DNA of 64,000 nt, taken from NCBI RefSeq assembly GCF_014651115.1, contig NZ_BMWG01000010.1, forward strand, positions 57,881 to 121,880. The letters are read 5' to 3'. Of this stretch, positions 17,785 through 26,395 are shown in pieces. The stretch is from Streptomyces inusitatus. Its GTDB lineage: Bacteria > Actinomycetota > Actinomycetes > Streptomycetales > Streptomycetaceae. A program made the position numbers and the translations under genes. Under the pieces are notes generated by a model that was given only the letters and a program-made list of their open reading frames with translations, was not told the DNA's origin and ran no database searches. Position 1 is the first letter of the stretch. Each line of letters opens with the position of its first letter.

Positions 17785-18474
17785 GTGTCGCAGAACTTCA
17801 CCGTTCGGGGAAACGACCTGTGGGACCCGAGCACCTTCGACTCACTGCGCCGTCAGCTGATCCCGTCCTTCGACCTCCTGTACGACAGCGCGGTCCAGAC
17901 CGTGGTCATGACGGTCGACGAGCGGCCGCGCATCCTCGACCTGGGCGCGGGCACCGGACTGCTCAGCGCCCGGCTGCTGGAGAGGCTTCCCGACGCCGAA
18001 CTGACGCTGATGGACCGGTCCGAGCTGATGCTCTCCCAGGCGCGCGGGCGGTTCGCGTCCCAGCAGCGGGTCAAGGTGCTGGTGGGAGATCTGGAGGACC
18101 CGCTGCCGCGGGGGCGGTTCGACGCGATCGTCTCCGGTCTCGCCATTCACCATCTGCCCCATGAGGGGAAGCGGCGGCTGTTCGGACGGATCCGGGAGAG
18201 TCTCAACCCGGGCGGGGTGTTCGTCCATGTCGAGCAGTTGCTGGGTGCGCGGCCGTGGCTGGAGGCGATGTACGACCGGATGCACGAGGCCCATGTGGTC
18301 CGCTCCGGCACGCCCGAGGCGGAGTGGGAGGCGGGCCGGGAGCGGATGAAGTTCGACATTCCCATCGATCTGGACACCCAGCTGAAATGGCTCCGGGCCG
18401 CCGGTTTCGCGGAGGTCGACTGCCTGGCCAAGGACTGGCGCTTCGCGACCTACGCGGGCTGGGTCGCTCCCTGA
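17785..18474 (+). CDS. SAM-dependent class I methyltransferase
   Basis: This 229-aa protein has a Rossmann methyltransferase core: motif I DLGAGTGLLSARLL (residues about 52-66), an acidic end to strand 2 (LTLMDRSELML), VGDLEDPLP, and a motif IV-like FDAIVSGLAIHHLP. The type is close to the trans-aconitate/ubiquinone methyltransferase group. It lies between the LeuA-type and LeuC-type genes with 44- and 65-base spacings, so a dicarboxylate or hydroxyacid intermediate of that pathway is a plausible substrate (inference). The GTG start at 17785 fits the MSQNF N-terminus. Confidence 0.8.
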   Translation: MSQNFTVRGNDLWDPSTFDSLRRQLIPSFDLLYDSAVQTVVMTVDERPRILDLGAGTGLLSARLLERLPDAELTLMDRSELMLSQARGRFASQQRVKVLVGDLEDPLPRGRFDAIVSGLAIHHLPHEGKRRLFGRIRESLNPGGVFVHVEQLLGARPWLEAMYDRMHEAHVVRSGTPEAEWEAGRERMKFDIPIDLDTQLKWLRAAGFAEVDCLAKDWRFATYAGWVAP

Positions 18475-18539
18475 CCCGCCCCGGCGGCGGCAGGAGCGGC
18501 CGGAGCGCGGGCGTACCCCTCGGAGAGTGAGGAACGGTC

Positions 18540-19946
18540 ATGAACCGCACCACATTGGTCGACAGAATCTGGGAGCGACACCTCGTCGAGCCGGGCGAGA
18601 CCGATCTGATCTACATCGATCTGCATCTGCTCCACGAGGTCAGCTCGCCCCAGGCGTTCGAAGCGCTGAGGAGCGCGGGACGCGTGGTCAGGCGTCCCGA
18701 TCTCTGTGTGGCCACCGCCGACCATCAGGTGCCGACCCTGATCGACGGCGGCGGCGGCGCGCCGGCCGTCGACGCGGGTGGGGCACGGCAGTTGCTGCTC
18801 CAGGCCGGGAACTGCCGCGAGGCCGGCATCGAGCTCCACCCCCTCGGCTCCCCGGGGCAGGGGATCGTCCATGTCATCGGCCCGCAGATGGGGCTGACCC
18901 AGCCCGGTATGACCATCGTGTGCGGCGACAGCCACACCGCGACGCACGGGGCGTTCGGGGCGATCGCGTTCGGCATCGGCACGAGCGAGGTCGAGCATGT
19001 ACTGGCCACCCAGACGCTGCGTACGGCGAGACCGCGCACGATGGCGGTCACGGTCGAGGGAACCGTACGCCCGGGAGTCACCGCGAAGGACCTGGTGCTC
19101 GCGGTCATCGCCCGCGCCGGCACCCGGGCCGGGGTCGGGACGCTCGTCGAGTTCCGCGGCGCGGCGATCCGGGCGCTCTCGATGGAGGGCCGGATGACCG
19201 TCTGCAACATGGCGGTCGAGGCCGGTGCGCGGAGCGGGCTGATCGCCCCGGACGACACCACCTTCCGCTATCTCGAAGGGCGGGAGCGCTCCCCTCGCGG
19301 ACGTCTGTGGGAGCGGGCCCTGGACCACTGGCGGACGCTGCGGAGCGACGACGACGCCGTCTTCGACCGGGAGGTCACCGTCGATGTGTCGGCGATCGCC
19401 CCGCAGGTGAGCTGGGGCACCAACCCCGGGCAGACCACCTCGGTCGACGCCGCGGTGCCCGACCCCTCGGGCATGGCGGACCCGGCCGAGCGGAACGCCG
19501 CCGAGCGCGCGCTGGAGTACATGGGGCTGACACCGGGCACGGCCATGCGCGACATCCCCATCGACATCGTGTTCATCGGGTCCTGCACCAACAGCCGCAT
19601 GGAGGACCTCCGCGCGGCCGCGGAGGTCCTCCGGGGCCGCCGGATCGCCTCCTCGGTACGGGCGCTGGTCGTGCCGGGCTCCGCGCTGGTCAAGCGGCAG
19701 GCGGAGGCGGAGGGGCTGGACCGGGTCTTCACCGCCGCCGGCTTCGAATGGCGCTCGCCGGGGTGCTCCATGTGCGTCGGCATCAACGGGGACACCGTCG
19801 CGCCCGGTCTGCGCTGCGCCTCCACCTCGAACCGCAACTTCGAGGGCCGCCAGGGCCCCGGCGCGCGTACCCACCTCGTCTCGCCCGAGACCGCGGCGGC
19901 CACCGCCCTGGCCGGACATCTGGCCGCCGCCGACGACCTCGTCTGA
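18540..19946 (+). CDS. leuC: Isopropylmalate isomerase large subunit homologue
   Basis: This 468-aa aconitase-family protein has all three 4Fe-4S cysteine ligands (GSCTNSRMEDLR near residue 343, and GCSMCVGIN near 405) and the family's GDSHTATHGAFGAIAFGIGTSEVEHVLATQ block. With the adjacent LeuD it should form a heterodimeric hydro-lyase that moves the hydroxyl of a 2-alkylmalate. Length equals standard LeuC. Seeing it away from a normal leuB and beside a methyltransferase and ligase suggests a pathway-dedicated copy. The ATG at 18540 follows a GAGTGAGGA region. Confidence 0.88.
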   Translation: MNRTTLVDRIWERHLVEPGETDLIYIDLHLLHEVSSPQAFEALRSAGRVVRRPDLCVATADHQVPTLIDGGGGAPAVDAGGARQLLLQAGNCREAGIELHPLGSPGQGIVHVIGPQMGLTQPGMTIVCGDSHTATHGAFGAIAFGIGTSEVEHVLATQTLRTARPRTMAVTVEGTVRPGVTAKDLVLAVIARAGTRAGVGTLVEFRGAAIRALSMEGRMTVCNMAVEAGARSGLIAPDDTTFRYLEGRERSPRGRLWERALDHWRTLRSDDDAVFDREVTVDVSAIAPQVSWGTNPGQTTSVDAAVPDPSGMADPAERNAAERALEYMGLTPGTAMRDIPIDIVFIGSCTNSRMEDLRAAAEVLRGRRIASSVRALVVPGSALVKRQAEAEGLDRVFTAAGFEWRSPGCSMCVGINGDTVAPGLRCASTSNRNFEGRQGPGARTHLVSPETAAATALAGHLAAADDLV

Positions 19947-19977
19947 GCGGCCGCCGCCGCCCCGTCAGGAGTGTTCG

Positions 19978-20643
19978 ATGAAACCGCTCACCGCGCTGAC
20001 CGGCCGGGGCATGCCCCTGGCCAGAGCCGATGTCGACACGGACCAGATCATCCCGGCCGCCTGGCTCAAGAAGACCACCCGTACCGGCTACGGGGAGGGG
20101 CTCTTCTCGCAGTGGCGACAGGATCCCTCCTTCATCACCAACCGGCCCGAGCGCCGGGGGGCCACCATCCTGGTCGCCGGGCCCAACTTCGGCTGCGGCT
20201 CCTCCCGCGAACACGCGGCCTGGGCGCTGCGCGACTTCGGGTTCACCGCCGTCGTCGCCCCCGGGTTCGGCGACATCTTCCGCAACAATCTGCCCAACGC
20301 CGGTCTCGTCCCCGCGCAGGTGAGCGCGGACGTCGCCGAATCCCTTCTCCGCGCCACCACCCGGGATCCGTACGCCGAGATCATGATCGACGTCGTCGGC
20401 CGGACGCTCGGCTGCCCGGCCGCCGGGGTGGCCGGCGCGCCGTTCCGGCTCGACGATCTGGCCCATCACCGGCTGGTCAACGGTCTCGAACTCCTCGACC
20501 TCGCGCTGAGCCTCGGCCCGAGCATCAGCGCCTACGAACGAGCGCGCGCGCCATGGCTGCCCGTCGGACAGGCTGGGAGCCCCGGCGCCGGGAGCCCGTC
20601 CCGGACCGGAGCCGTGAAGGCCGAAGGCACCGAAGGCACCTGA
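19978..20643 (+). CDS. leuD: Isopropylmalate isomerase small subunit homologue
   Basis: The 221-aa swivelling-domain subunit shows the LeuD motifs DVDTDQIIPAAWLKKTTRTGYGEGLF (split by one substitution from the usual KRTGFGEGLF) and GPNFGCGSSREHAAWAL. About 25 residues at the C-terminus (Gly/Ser/Pro/Glu rich) exceed the usual length. It partners the LeuC homologue 31 bases upstream. The ATG at 19978 has AGGAG seven bases upstream. Its stop codon overlaps the next start (TGATG), showing translational coupling with the DUF6282-like gene. Confidence 0.88.
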   Translation: MKPLTALTGRGMPLARADVDTDQIIPAAWLKKTTRTGYGEGLFSQWRQDPSFITNRPERRGATILVAGPNFGCGSSREHAAWALRDFGFTAVVAPGFGDIFRNNLPNAGLVPAQVSADVAESLLRATTRDPYAEIMIDVVGRTLGCPAAGVAGAPFRLDDLAHHRLVNGLELLDLALSLGPSISAYERARAPWLPVGQAGSPGAGSPSRTGAVKAEGTEGT

Positions 20644-21491
20644 TGAGCGACTCCCCGGCGCTGCCCGACTGGGCGCGCGGAATGACCGACCTGCATGTGC
20701 ACTCCTCCCCCAGTCTGCTGCCCCGGCACGGCGACGACCGCGAGACGGTCGCGGCGATGCGGGCCGAGGGATTCACCACCGTGGTCCTCAAGGCCCACGA
20801 GGGCAGCACGGCCGAAAGGGCCGCGGCGGCCGGGGAGGGCGTGTACGGCGGGGTGGTGCTCAACAGCTGTGTCGGCGGGGCCAGCCCCGACGCGGTCGAG
20901 GTCGCCGCGGGGCTCGGCGGCCGGATCGTGTGGCTGCCGACGCTCTCCTCCCGTACCCACCGGGCCGCGATGGCCTCCTCGGCACCGGAGCTCACCAATC
21001 TCCGGAAGGTCGGGCTGCGCCCCGTCGACGTGGCCGACGGCGGGCGGCTGCGCCCGGAGTGGCACGATGTCCTCGACGCCGTGGCGGCCCATGACCTGGT
21101 GCTGGCGAGCGGCCATCTCAGCGCGGCCGAGACGCTGGTGATCTTCACCGAGGCCCGGCGGCGCGGGGTGCGGCGGCTGCTGGTCAACCATCCCAAGCTG
21201 GCCTTCATGCGCTGGCGGGAGGAGACCGCCGACGCGCTCCGCGCCCTCGGCGCCCACTGCGAACTGGGCATCGTTCCCGACCGGCTCTGCCCTCCGGAGG
21301 ACTCCAGCCTCGGGCTGACCGCCGGCTATCCGCTCCCCCTGCTGGTCTTCGGCGGGGACATGGGGCACACCGACCATCCCCGGCCGGCCGAGGCCGTCGC
21401 CCCCTGGCTGCGAGAACTGGAGCGGCGCGTCGGAGCGGACGCCGCGGCCACCCTCATGACCACCACGTCCAGGCAGCTACTGCTGCCCTGA
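20643..21491 (+). CDS. DUF6282-like metal-dependent hydrolase
   Basis: This 282-aa protein begins with a DLHVHSSPSLLPRHGDD block, an HxH metal site typical of TIM-barrel amidohydrolase and PHP folds. It also has conserved His residues in ASGHLSAAETL and LLVNHPKLAF and a late GGDMGHTDHP segment. It resembles the DUF6282 group (assignment by pattern, no biochemical role known to me). Its start overlaps the LeuD stop, so it is made with the isomerase and is likely to act on a product of that pathway, for example hydrolysing an ester, lactone or amide (inference). Confidence 0.7.
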   Translation: MSDSPALPDWARGMTDLHVHSSPSLLPRHGDDRETVAAMRAEGFTTVVLKAHEGSTAERAAAAGEGVYGGVVLNSCVGGASPDAVEVAAGLGGRIVWLPTLSSRTHRAAMASSAPELTNLRKVGLRPVDVADGGRLRPEWHDVLDAVAAHDLVLASGHLSAAETLVIFTEARRRGVRRLLVNHPKLAFMRWREETADALRALGAHCELGIVPDRLCPPEDSSLGLTAGYPLPLLVFGGDMGHTDHPRPAEAVAPWLRELERRVGADAAATLMTTTSRQLLLP

Positions 21492-21534
21492 CCCATCGAA
21501 CCCCGGCTCACCAGCGAGGAAAGGGAAACGTCCC

Positions 21535-22998
21535 ATGCTGTTCGAGACCGTCCGAGGCATCGCCGCCGGCCGACCCGAAGCACCGGCGTTGGAAACCGTC
21601 GACGGCCGAGGCCTCACCTACGCACAGCTGATCGAGCGCACCGAGCGCATGGGCGCGGGGCTGCGGGCGCGGGGGGTGCGCCCCGGGGACACCGTGGTCT
21701 GTCACGGGCTGCCCAACACCCCCGACTATGTCGCGTTCATCCTCGCGGTGGCCGCCCTGCGCGCCAGCTACGTACCCGTACTGGCGGATTTCGACCGGGC
21801 CGCCGTCGCCCGTGTGCTCACCCTCACCGAACCGGTGCTCTGGGTGGGGTCCCGGCACCCCGGGGCCGGGGAGCAGGCCCCGCCGCGCGTCGATCTCGCC
21901 GCCCTCCCGGTCACCGGGGCCCCCTCCGGACCGTCGCTGTCGACGGGCCACGCGGACCGGGTCTTCCGCAGGCTGTGGACCTCCGGCTCGACCAAGCTGC
22001 CCAAGCTGGTGTCCTGGAAGCAGGGGCCGTTCGTGCGCGAACGTCTGCGCTGGGTGGCCGACATCGGCTTGAGGGAGTCCGACGTCGTCTTCTGCCGTCA
22101 CACCCTGGACGTGGCCCACGCCACCGATCTGCATGTCTTCGCCGCTCTGCTGGCCGGCGCCCGGCTGATCCTGGCCGACCCCCGTACGCCCTCCGCCGAG
22201 CTGCTCGAACAGCTCTCGCGGTTCGGCGTCACCATGATGAGCGCGCTCCCCAACCACTACGAGGACCTGGTGGGGGCGGCCGCTTCCGCGCCGACCGAGC
22301 TGCCCGCCCTGCGCAGGCCGCTGTGCGGGGGCGCTTATGTCAGCCCCGCGCTGATGAGGTCCGCGGCGAAGACCCTGGGCATCCGCATCAGGCAGGTCTA
22401 CGGCTCGACCGAGTTCGGTCTCGGCCTCGGGAACATGGCCGACATCGTGCAGAGCGAGGCGGGCATGGTCCCGGTCGGGGGTGTACGGGCCCGGCTCGCG
22501 CCCCTCGGCGAGGACTCCGGACCCGATCTGGGCGTCCTGGTGCTGGCCTCCGACTGCACCAGCGAGGGATATCTCCACGACGACGAGGCCAATGCCGCCA
22601 CCTTCCGGGCCGGGGAGTTCTGGACCGGCGACATCGCCCAGCGCGCCCCGGACGGCTCGTACCGCATCCTGGGCCGGACGACCGACGCCATCAGGTCCGC
22701 GAGCGGCCCGCTCCCCGCCCCCGTCCTCGACGCCATGATCACCGAACGGTGCCCGGCGGCCGCCGACTGCGTCAGTCTGACCGCCGATCCGGAGGTCTAC
22801 GCACCGGACGTCCTGGTCGTCGTGCGGGCGTCGCCGGACTCCGCGCCCGGCGCGGCGGTCGCCCAGGTCGAGGCCCTCCTGCGCGAACTGGGCCTCCAGG
22901 GCGCGGTGCGCGAGGTGGAATCCGTACCGCGCACCGTCGTGGGCAAGCCGGACAAGCCACTCGTCCGGCGGTACTGGTCCCCGCAGCGCGCGCGGTGA
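21535..22998 (+). CDS. AMP-forming acyl ligase with atypical P-loop
   Basis: This 487-aa ANL-superfamily enzyme would activate a carboxylic acid as its acyl-AMP. The overall layout is clear (SYVPVLADFDRA, the ATP loop near residue 150, VYGSTEFGLG, FWTGDIAQR, GRTTDAIRSASGPL). The phosphate loop reads LWTSGSTKLPKLVSW instead of the usual TSGTTGxPKG, and the hinge/C-terminal segment reads RTVVGKPDKPLVRRYW with two candidate catalytic lysines. Adenylation, then CoA or carrier thioesterification, is expected; the acceptor is unknown. It closes the leuA-type operon, so a chain-extended acid from that pathway is the likely substrate. Confidence 0.78.
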   Translation: MLFETVRGIAAGRPEAPALETVDGRGLTYAQLIERTERMGAGLRARGVRPGDTVVCHGLPNTPDYVAFILAVAALRASYVPVLADFDRAAVARVLTLTEPVLWVGSRHPGAGEQAPPRVDLAALPVTGAPSGPSLSTGHADRVFRRLWTSGSTKLPKLVSWKQGPFVRERLRWVADIGLRESDVVFCRHTLDVAHATDLHVFAALLAGARLILADPRTPSAELLEQLSRFGVTMMSALPNHYEDLVGAAASAPTELPALRRPLCGGAYVSPALMRSAAKTLGIRIRQVYGSTEFGLGLGNMADIVQSEAGMVPVGGVRARLAPLGEDSGPDLGVLVLASDCTSEGYLHDDEANAATFRAGEFWTGDIAQRAPDGSYRILGRTTDAIRSASGPLPAPVLDAMITERCPAAADCVSLTADPEVYAPDVLVVVRASPDSAPGAAVAQVEALLRELGLQGAVREVESVPRTVVGKPDKPLVRRYWSPQRAR

Positions 22999-22999
22999 C

Positions 23000-23071
23000 A
23001 TGTCCCGGGCCCGGGCCCGGGCCCGGACCCTGGTCCGGGTCCGGGTCCGGGTCCGGGTCCGGGCCCCGGCA
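23000..23071. terminator. Repeat-built hairpin between convergent genes
   Basis: About four CCCGGG-type units are followed by GGACC-CT-GGTCC and about five GGTCCG units. The two halves are complementary and form a long GC-only hairpin between the ligase gene and the convergent LysR gene. It probably terminates transcription from both sides, and its tandem-unit structure suggests growth by slippage. Confidence 0.6.
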
Positions 23072-23074
23072 TCG

Positions 23075-23956
23075 TCACGCGGCCAGTTCCGCCCACATGT
23101 CGAGGAAAGCCTTCAGCGGTGCGTTCAGATTCCTCTCCAACCGCCAGACGAAGACCTTGTGGAACGATATGGGCGGATCCAGCGGAATCACGGTGACTTT
23201 CTCACTGGCCAACAGCACCGGGCTGGAGTACGGGGCCAGGGCGATTCCGACGTTCTCCACGACCAGCGCGAGCTGGAGCGCCACATTGTTCGTCGCATAG
23301 GCGACATCGAAGCGCAGTCCTTCCGCGGCGAAGGCGTCGCTGATGAATCCGCGGACACCGCTGTCGGTGCCGTACGTGATGATGGGGGTCTCGGACACCT
23401 CGTCGAGGGTCATCGGCCGGTCCGCCGATCTGCTCCCGGCGGGCACGGCCGCGACGATCCAGTCCCGCAGGAGGACACGGCTCCCGATGACCTTGGACAG
23501 ATCCTCCCTGGGGGCCGACATGACCGCCGCGTCCAGGCTCCCGTCGCGCACCCCGGCCAGCAGCGACGGGCTCGACGCCCCGACGAGGTTCACCGCCACG
23601 CCGGGGTGGCGGCGGTAGTACTCCCCCAGCAGATGGGGGACACAGGTGCCTTCGAGACCTCCGACCGTGCCGAGTGTGAGAGACCCTCCGAGGAGACCGG
23701 ACCGGTCCTCGAACTCCACCACGGCCGCCGCCGCGGCGGCCAGACAGGCCCGGGCGTGCGGCAGCAGGGCGATACCGCCGCGCGTGAGCACAACCCGTCT
23801 GTGCAGACGTTCGAACAGGGGCTCGCCCAGCTCCTTCTCCAGGCCCTGGATCTGCTGGCTGATGGCGGGCTGGACGACGTGGCAGCGAGCGGCGGCCTTG
23901 GTGAAGGATCCCTCTTCCGCGACCGCGACGAAGTATTCAAGAGTCCGCAACTCCAT
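23075..23956 (-). CDS. LysR-family transcriptional regulator
   Basis: This 293-aa protein has an N-terminal winged helix (ELRTLEYFVAVAEEGSFTKAAARCHVVQPAISQQIQ) and a substrate-binding effector domain of about 200 residues. The start MELRTL at 23956 is the normal LysR N-terminus; the frame extends further upstream but without family similarity. It is convergent with the leuA-type operon rather than divergent, so control of that operon is possible but not shown by gene arrangement. The divergent neighbour on its 5' side is the small membrane-type protein gene at 24184. Confidence 0.85.
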   Translation of the reverse strand: MELRTLEYFVAVAEEGSFTKAAARCHVVQPAISQQIQGLEKELGEPLFERLHRRVVLTRGGIALLPHARACLAAAAAAVVEFEDRSGLLGGSLTLGTVGGLEGTCVPHLLGEYYRRHPGVAVNLVGASSPSLLAGVRDGSLDAAVMSAPREDLSKVIGSRVLLRDWIVAAVPAGSRSADRPMTLDEVSETPIITYGTDSGVRGFISDAFAAEGLRFDVAYATNNVALQLALVVENVGIALAPYSSPVLLASEKVTVIPLDPPISFHKVFVWRLERNLNAPLKAFLDMWAELAA

Positions 23957-24183
23957 GCCAACGACGTTACCAAGCAGGGGAATACGGCCCAACGGCTTCC
24001 GTCCGCGCCCGACGGCGGAAAGGAGTGCGGCCGTGCGCACTCGCGCCCGGACGGCTCCGGCCGCCGCCGAGGGGCGGCACGGAAGGGGAAGCGGATGATC
24101 TCTCCCTGTGGCGGGGAGCCCGGGCAGGGGTTCCACTGGGAGGGCCGGGGAGAGCACCCCGGTATGTCACAGAAGGAACGCGC

Positions 24184-24687
24184 ATGACGGACAGCCACCA
24201 GATGCTGCTGATCTCGTTCACCGACCGGGCCGCGGGCCGGTCGGCCTACGAGGAAGCTCTCGGCCTTCCGGGGCTGCGGCAGGCGGCGCTCGTGGAGCGG
24301 TCGGCCGAAGGTCTGCTCGATGTGCCGGAGAGCCATGTCCAAGGCGCCGGGAGAGCGACGGCGGGCGGCGGTCTCGTGGGCGGGCTGCTCGGGCTGCTGG
24401 GCGGGCCGATGGGCGTGTTCCTGGGCACGGCGGCGGGCGCCGCCCTCGGCGGCGCGGCGGAGAACCGGCAGGCGCTGGAGGGCGGGGCCGGTCTGATCGT
24501 GCTGAGCAGCCGTGTCGACGAGGGCGCCTCCCTGCTCGTCGTGGAGCTGCACGAGTCCTCCCCCCGACCGGGCGACGACCTCGCCGAACGCCACGGCGGC
24601 ACGCTGGAGCGCATGCCCGCCAAGGAGTTCGCCGCGCGGGTGCGCTCCGCCGAGAAGGCGGCCGGGGAGCCCCGGCCGCCGTCCTGA
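24184..24687 (+). CDS. DUF1269-like protein with glycine-zipper segment
   Basis: This 167-aa protein starts with a beta-alpha fold (LLISFTDRAAGRSAYEEAL) that senses or binds ligands in DUF1269-type proteins. A glycine-rich hydrophobic stretch follows (residues about 60-95, many GxxxG steps), which could insert in a membrane as a hairpin, and the C-terminal half is a second soluble lobe. No catalytic motif is visible and the function is unknown. The ATG at 24184 is preceded by AAGGAAC. It is divergent from the LysR gene. Confidence 0.6.
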   Translation: MTDSHQMLLISFTDRAAGRSAYEEALGLPGLRQAALVERSAEGLLDVPESHVQGAGRATAGGGLVGGLLGLLGGPMGVFLGTAAGAALGGAAENRQALEGGAGLIVLSSRVDEGASLLVVELHESSPRPGDDLAERHGGTLERMPAKEFAARVRSAEKAAGEPRPPS

Positions 24688-24755
24688 ACGGGGCCTTCGG
24701 CCGGTAACGGGACCTCGGGACCTTCGGCCGGTTCCGTACCCGTCCGGGCCGGGGA

Positions 24756-25601
24756 TCAGCGGGCGAGGCGGCCCATCAGCGCGGAGGCGCAGACGATGCC
24801 CGCCAGCGCCGCGAGACCGAGCACGCCGAAGTCGAGCGGCAGATGCGCCGGGGTGCCGATGAGCAGGCCCCGGAGGGCGTCGACCTCGTAACTCAGGGGG
24901 TTGGCCCGGCTGATCGCCTGGAGCCAGCCGGGCATCAGCGCGATCGGGTAGAGGGCGTTGGAGGCGAAGAACAGGGGCATGGTGATCGCCTGGCCGATGC
25001 CCATCAGCCGGTCCCGGGTGAGCACGACGCCGGCGATGCTCATCGAGAGGCAGGCGAAGAACGCCGACCCCAGGACCACCACCGGCACCACCCCCGCGAG
25101 CCTCAGGGGGTTCCAGGTGAGCGCGACGCCCAGCGCGGCGGCGATCAGGATCACGACCACGGCCTGGATCAGCGCCTTCACCCCGGCGGCGAACGCCTTG
25201 CCGGTGACCAGCGCGGCCCGGGGAGTGGGGGTGACGAGGAGTTTGCTGAGCACCCCCGCGTCCCGCTCCCAGATGATCTGGATGCCGTAGAAGATGGCGA
25301 TGAACATGGCGGACTGGGCGATGATCCCCGGGGCGAGGAAGTCGAGGTAGGGCACGTTCCCGGTGGGGATCGCGCCGATCCTGGTGAAGGTCTCGCCGAA
25401 GATGAGCAGCCAGAGCGCGGGCTGGATCGCCCTGGTGTACAGCTCGGTCCGGTCGTGGCGGAGCTTTTGGAGTTCCACCGTGCACATCGCGGCCACCCGG
25501 GAGGGCAGTACGGCCCAGCCGCTGTGCACCCTGAAGGGCTCGACGGGCAGAGGGGCCGGTTCAGCCGAGGCGGGACGCCGTACGGCGGGTGCTGCGCACA
25601 T
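24756..25601 (-). CDS. ABC-2 type permease (DrrB-like drug exporter)
   Basis: This 281-aa protein has a cytoplasmic N-terminus of about 60 residues and six hydrophobic segments in the ABC-2 pattern. The WERDAGVLSKLLVTPTPRAALVTGK segment in the first cytoplasmic loop is the hallmark of DrrB/NodJ-type exporters. It pairs with the ATPase gene, which it overlaps by 41 bases. GGGAGG lies 11 bases before the ATG at 25601, and an internal ATG at 25487 is a less likely start. It probably exports a drug or other lipophilic compound. Confidence 0.85.
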   Translation of the reverse strand: MCAAPAVRRPASAEPAPLPVEPFRVHSGWAVLPSRVAAMCTVELQKLRHDRTELYTRAIQPALWLLIFGETFTRIGAIPTGNVPYLDFLAPGIIAQSAMFIAIFYGIQIIWERDAGVLSKLLVTPTPRAALVTGKAFAAGVKALIQAVVVILIAAALGVALTWNPLRLAGVVPVVVLGSAFFACLSMSIAGVVLTRDRLMGIGQAITMPLFFASNALYPIALMPGWLQAISRANPLSYEVDALRGLLIGTPAHLPLDFGVLGLAALAGIVCASALMGRLAR

Positions 25602-26388
25602 CGCGGAATTCGCCTCCCGTGCGGTCGTCGTCGAGGCCGCTGCCCGCGTAGTGCCGGAAGACGTCCTCCAGCGTGGCCGGGCGGGCCTCAGGAGTCCGGC
25701 GGTCCAGCCGTGACTTCAGGTCCGCCGGGGTGCCGAGCGCGCGGATCCTCCCCCGGTGCATGAGGGCGAGCCGGTCGCAGTAGCGGTCGGCCTCGTCCAT
25801 GGAGTGGGTGGTGACGAGAACGGTCATCCCCGTGGCGGACCGCACCTCGCCGAGGCGCTCCCAGACGGTGGTGCGGGCGATCGGGTCGAGACCGATGGTC
25901 GGTTCGTCGAGGATCAGCAGCCGGGGCGAGCTGACCAGGGCCTGGGCGAGTTCCAGCCGGCGGACCATCCCTCCGGAGTAGGTGCCCGCCATCCGGCCGG
26001 CCGCCTCGGCGAGACCGACGGCTTCGAGCGCCCGGTCGACCCGGCGCGCGCGTTCCCCGCGCGGTACGTCGTACACCCGGGCGAAGAGGGTGACGTTCTC
26101 GCGCCCGGTGAGGGCGGCGTCGGCGGAGAGCTGCTGGGGGACATAGCCGAGCAGCCTCCGTACGGCGATCTTCTCCTTGGTCACATCGTGCCCGAAGACC
26201 CGGATCATCCCGGCCCGGACGGGGAGCAGTGTGGTGATCGCCCTGATCGTGGTGGTCTTGCCGGCGCCATTGGGGCCGAGCAGACCGAACACCTCGCCTC
26301 CGGCGACCGAGAAGTCCACTCCGTCCACCGCGCGTGTGGCACCGAAGCGGTAGACGAGTCCGGTGCATTCGACGGCGCTGTCGGTCAT
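25561..26388 (-). CDS. ABC transporter ATP-binding protein (DrrA-like)
   Basis: This 275-aa ATPase has Walker A GPNGAGKTTT (residues about 40-49), a YSGGMVRRLELAQAL signature, Walker B LLILDEPTIGLDP and the switch His in VTTHSMDEAD, followed by the C-terminal extension seen in DrrA-type drug exporters. It energises the ABC-2 permease encoded downstream. The ATG at 26388 lies eight bases after the MarR gene's stop codon, with GGAGGGAAG upstream, so all three genes form one operon controlled by the MarR protein. Confidence 0.9.
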   Translation of the reverse strand: MTDSAVECTGLVYRFGATRAVDGVDFSVAGGEVFGLLGPNGAGKTTTIRAITTLLPVRAGMIRVFGHDVTKEKIAVRRLLGYVPQQLSADAALTGRENVTLFARVYDVPRGERARRVDRALEAVGLAEAAGRMAGTYSGGMVRRLELAQALVSSPRLLILDEPTIGLDPIARTTVWERLGEVRSATGMTVLVTTHSMDEADRYCDRLALMHRGRIRALGTPADLKSRLDRRTPEARPATLEDVFRHYAGSGLDDDRTGGEFRDVRSTRRTASRLG

Positions 26389-26395
26389 GGCCGGG

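Noticed and set aside
23000..23071. Possible CRISPR-like repeat array
   Set aside because: The units are six-base GC microsatellites without spacers and no cas genes are near.
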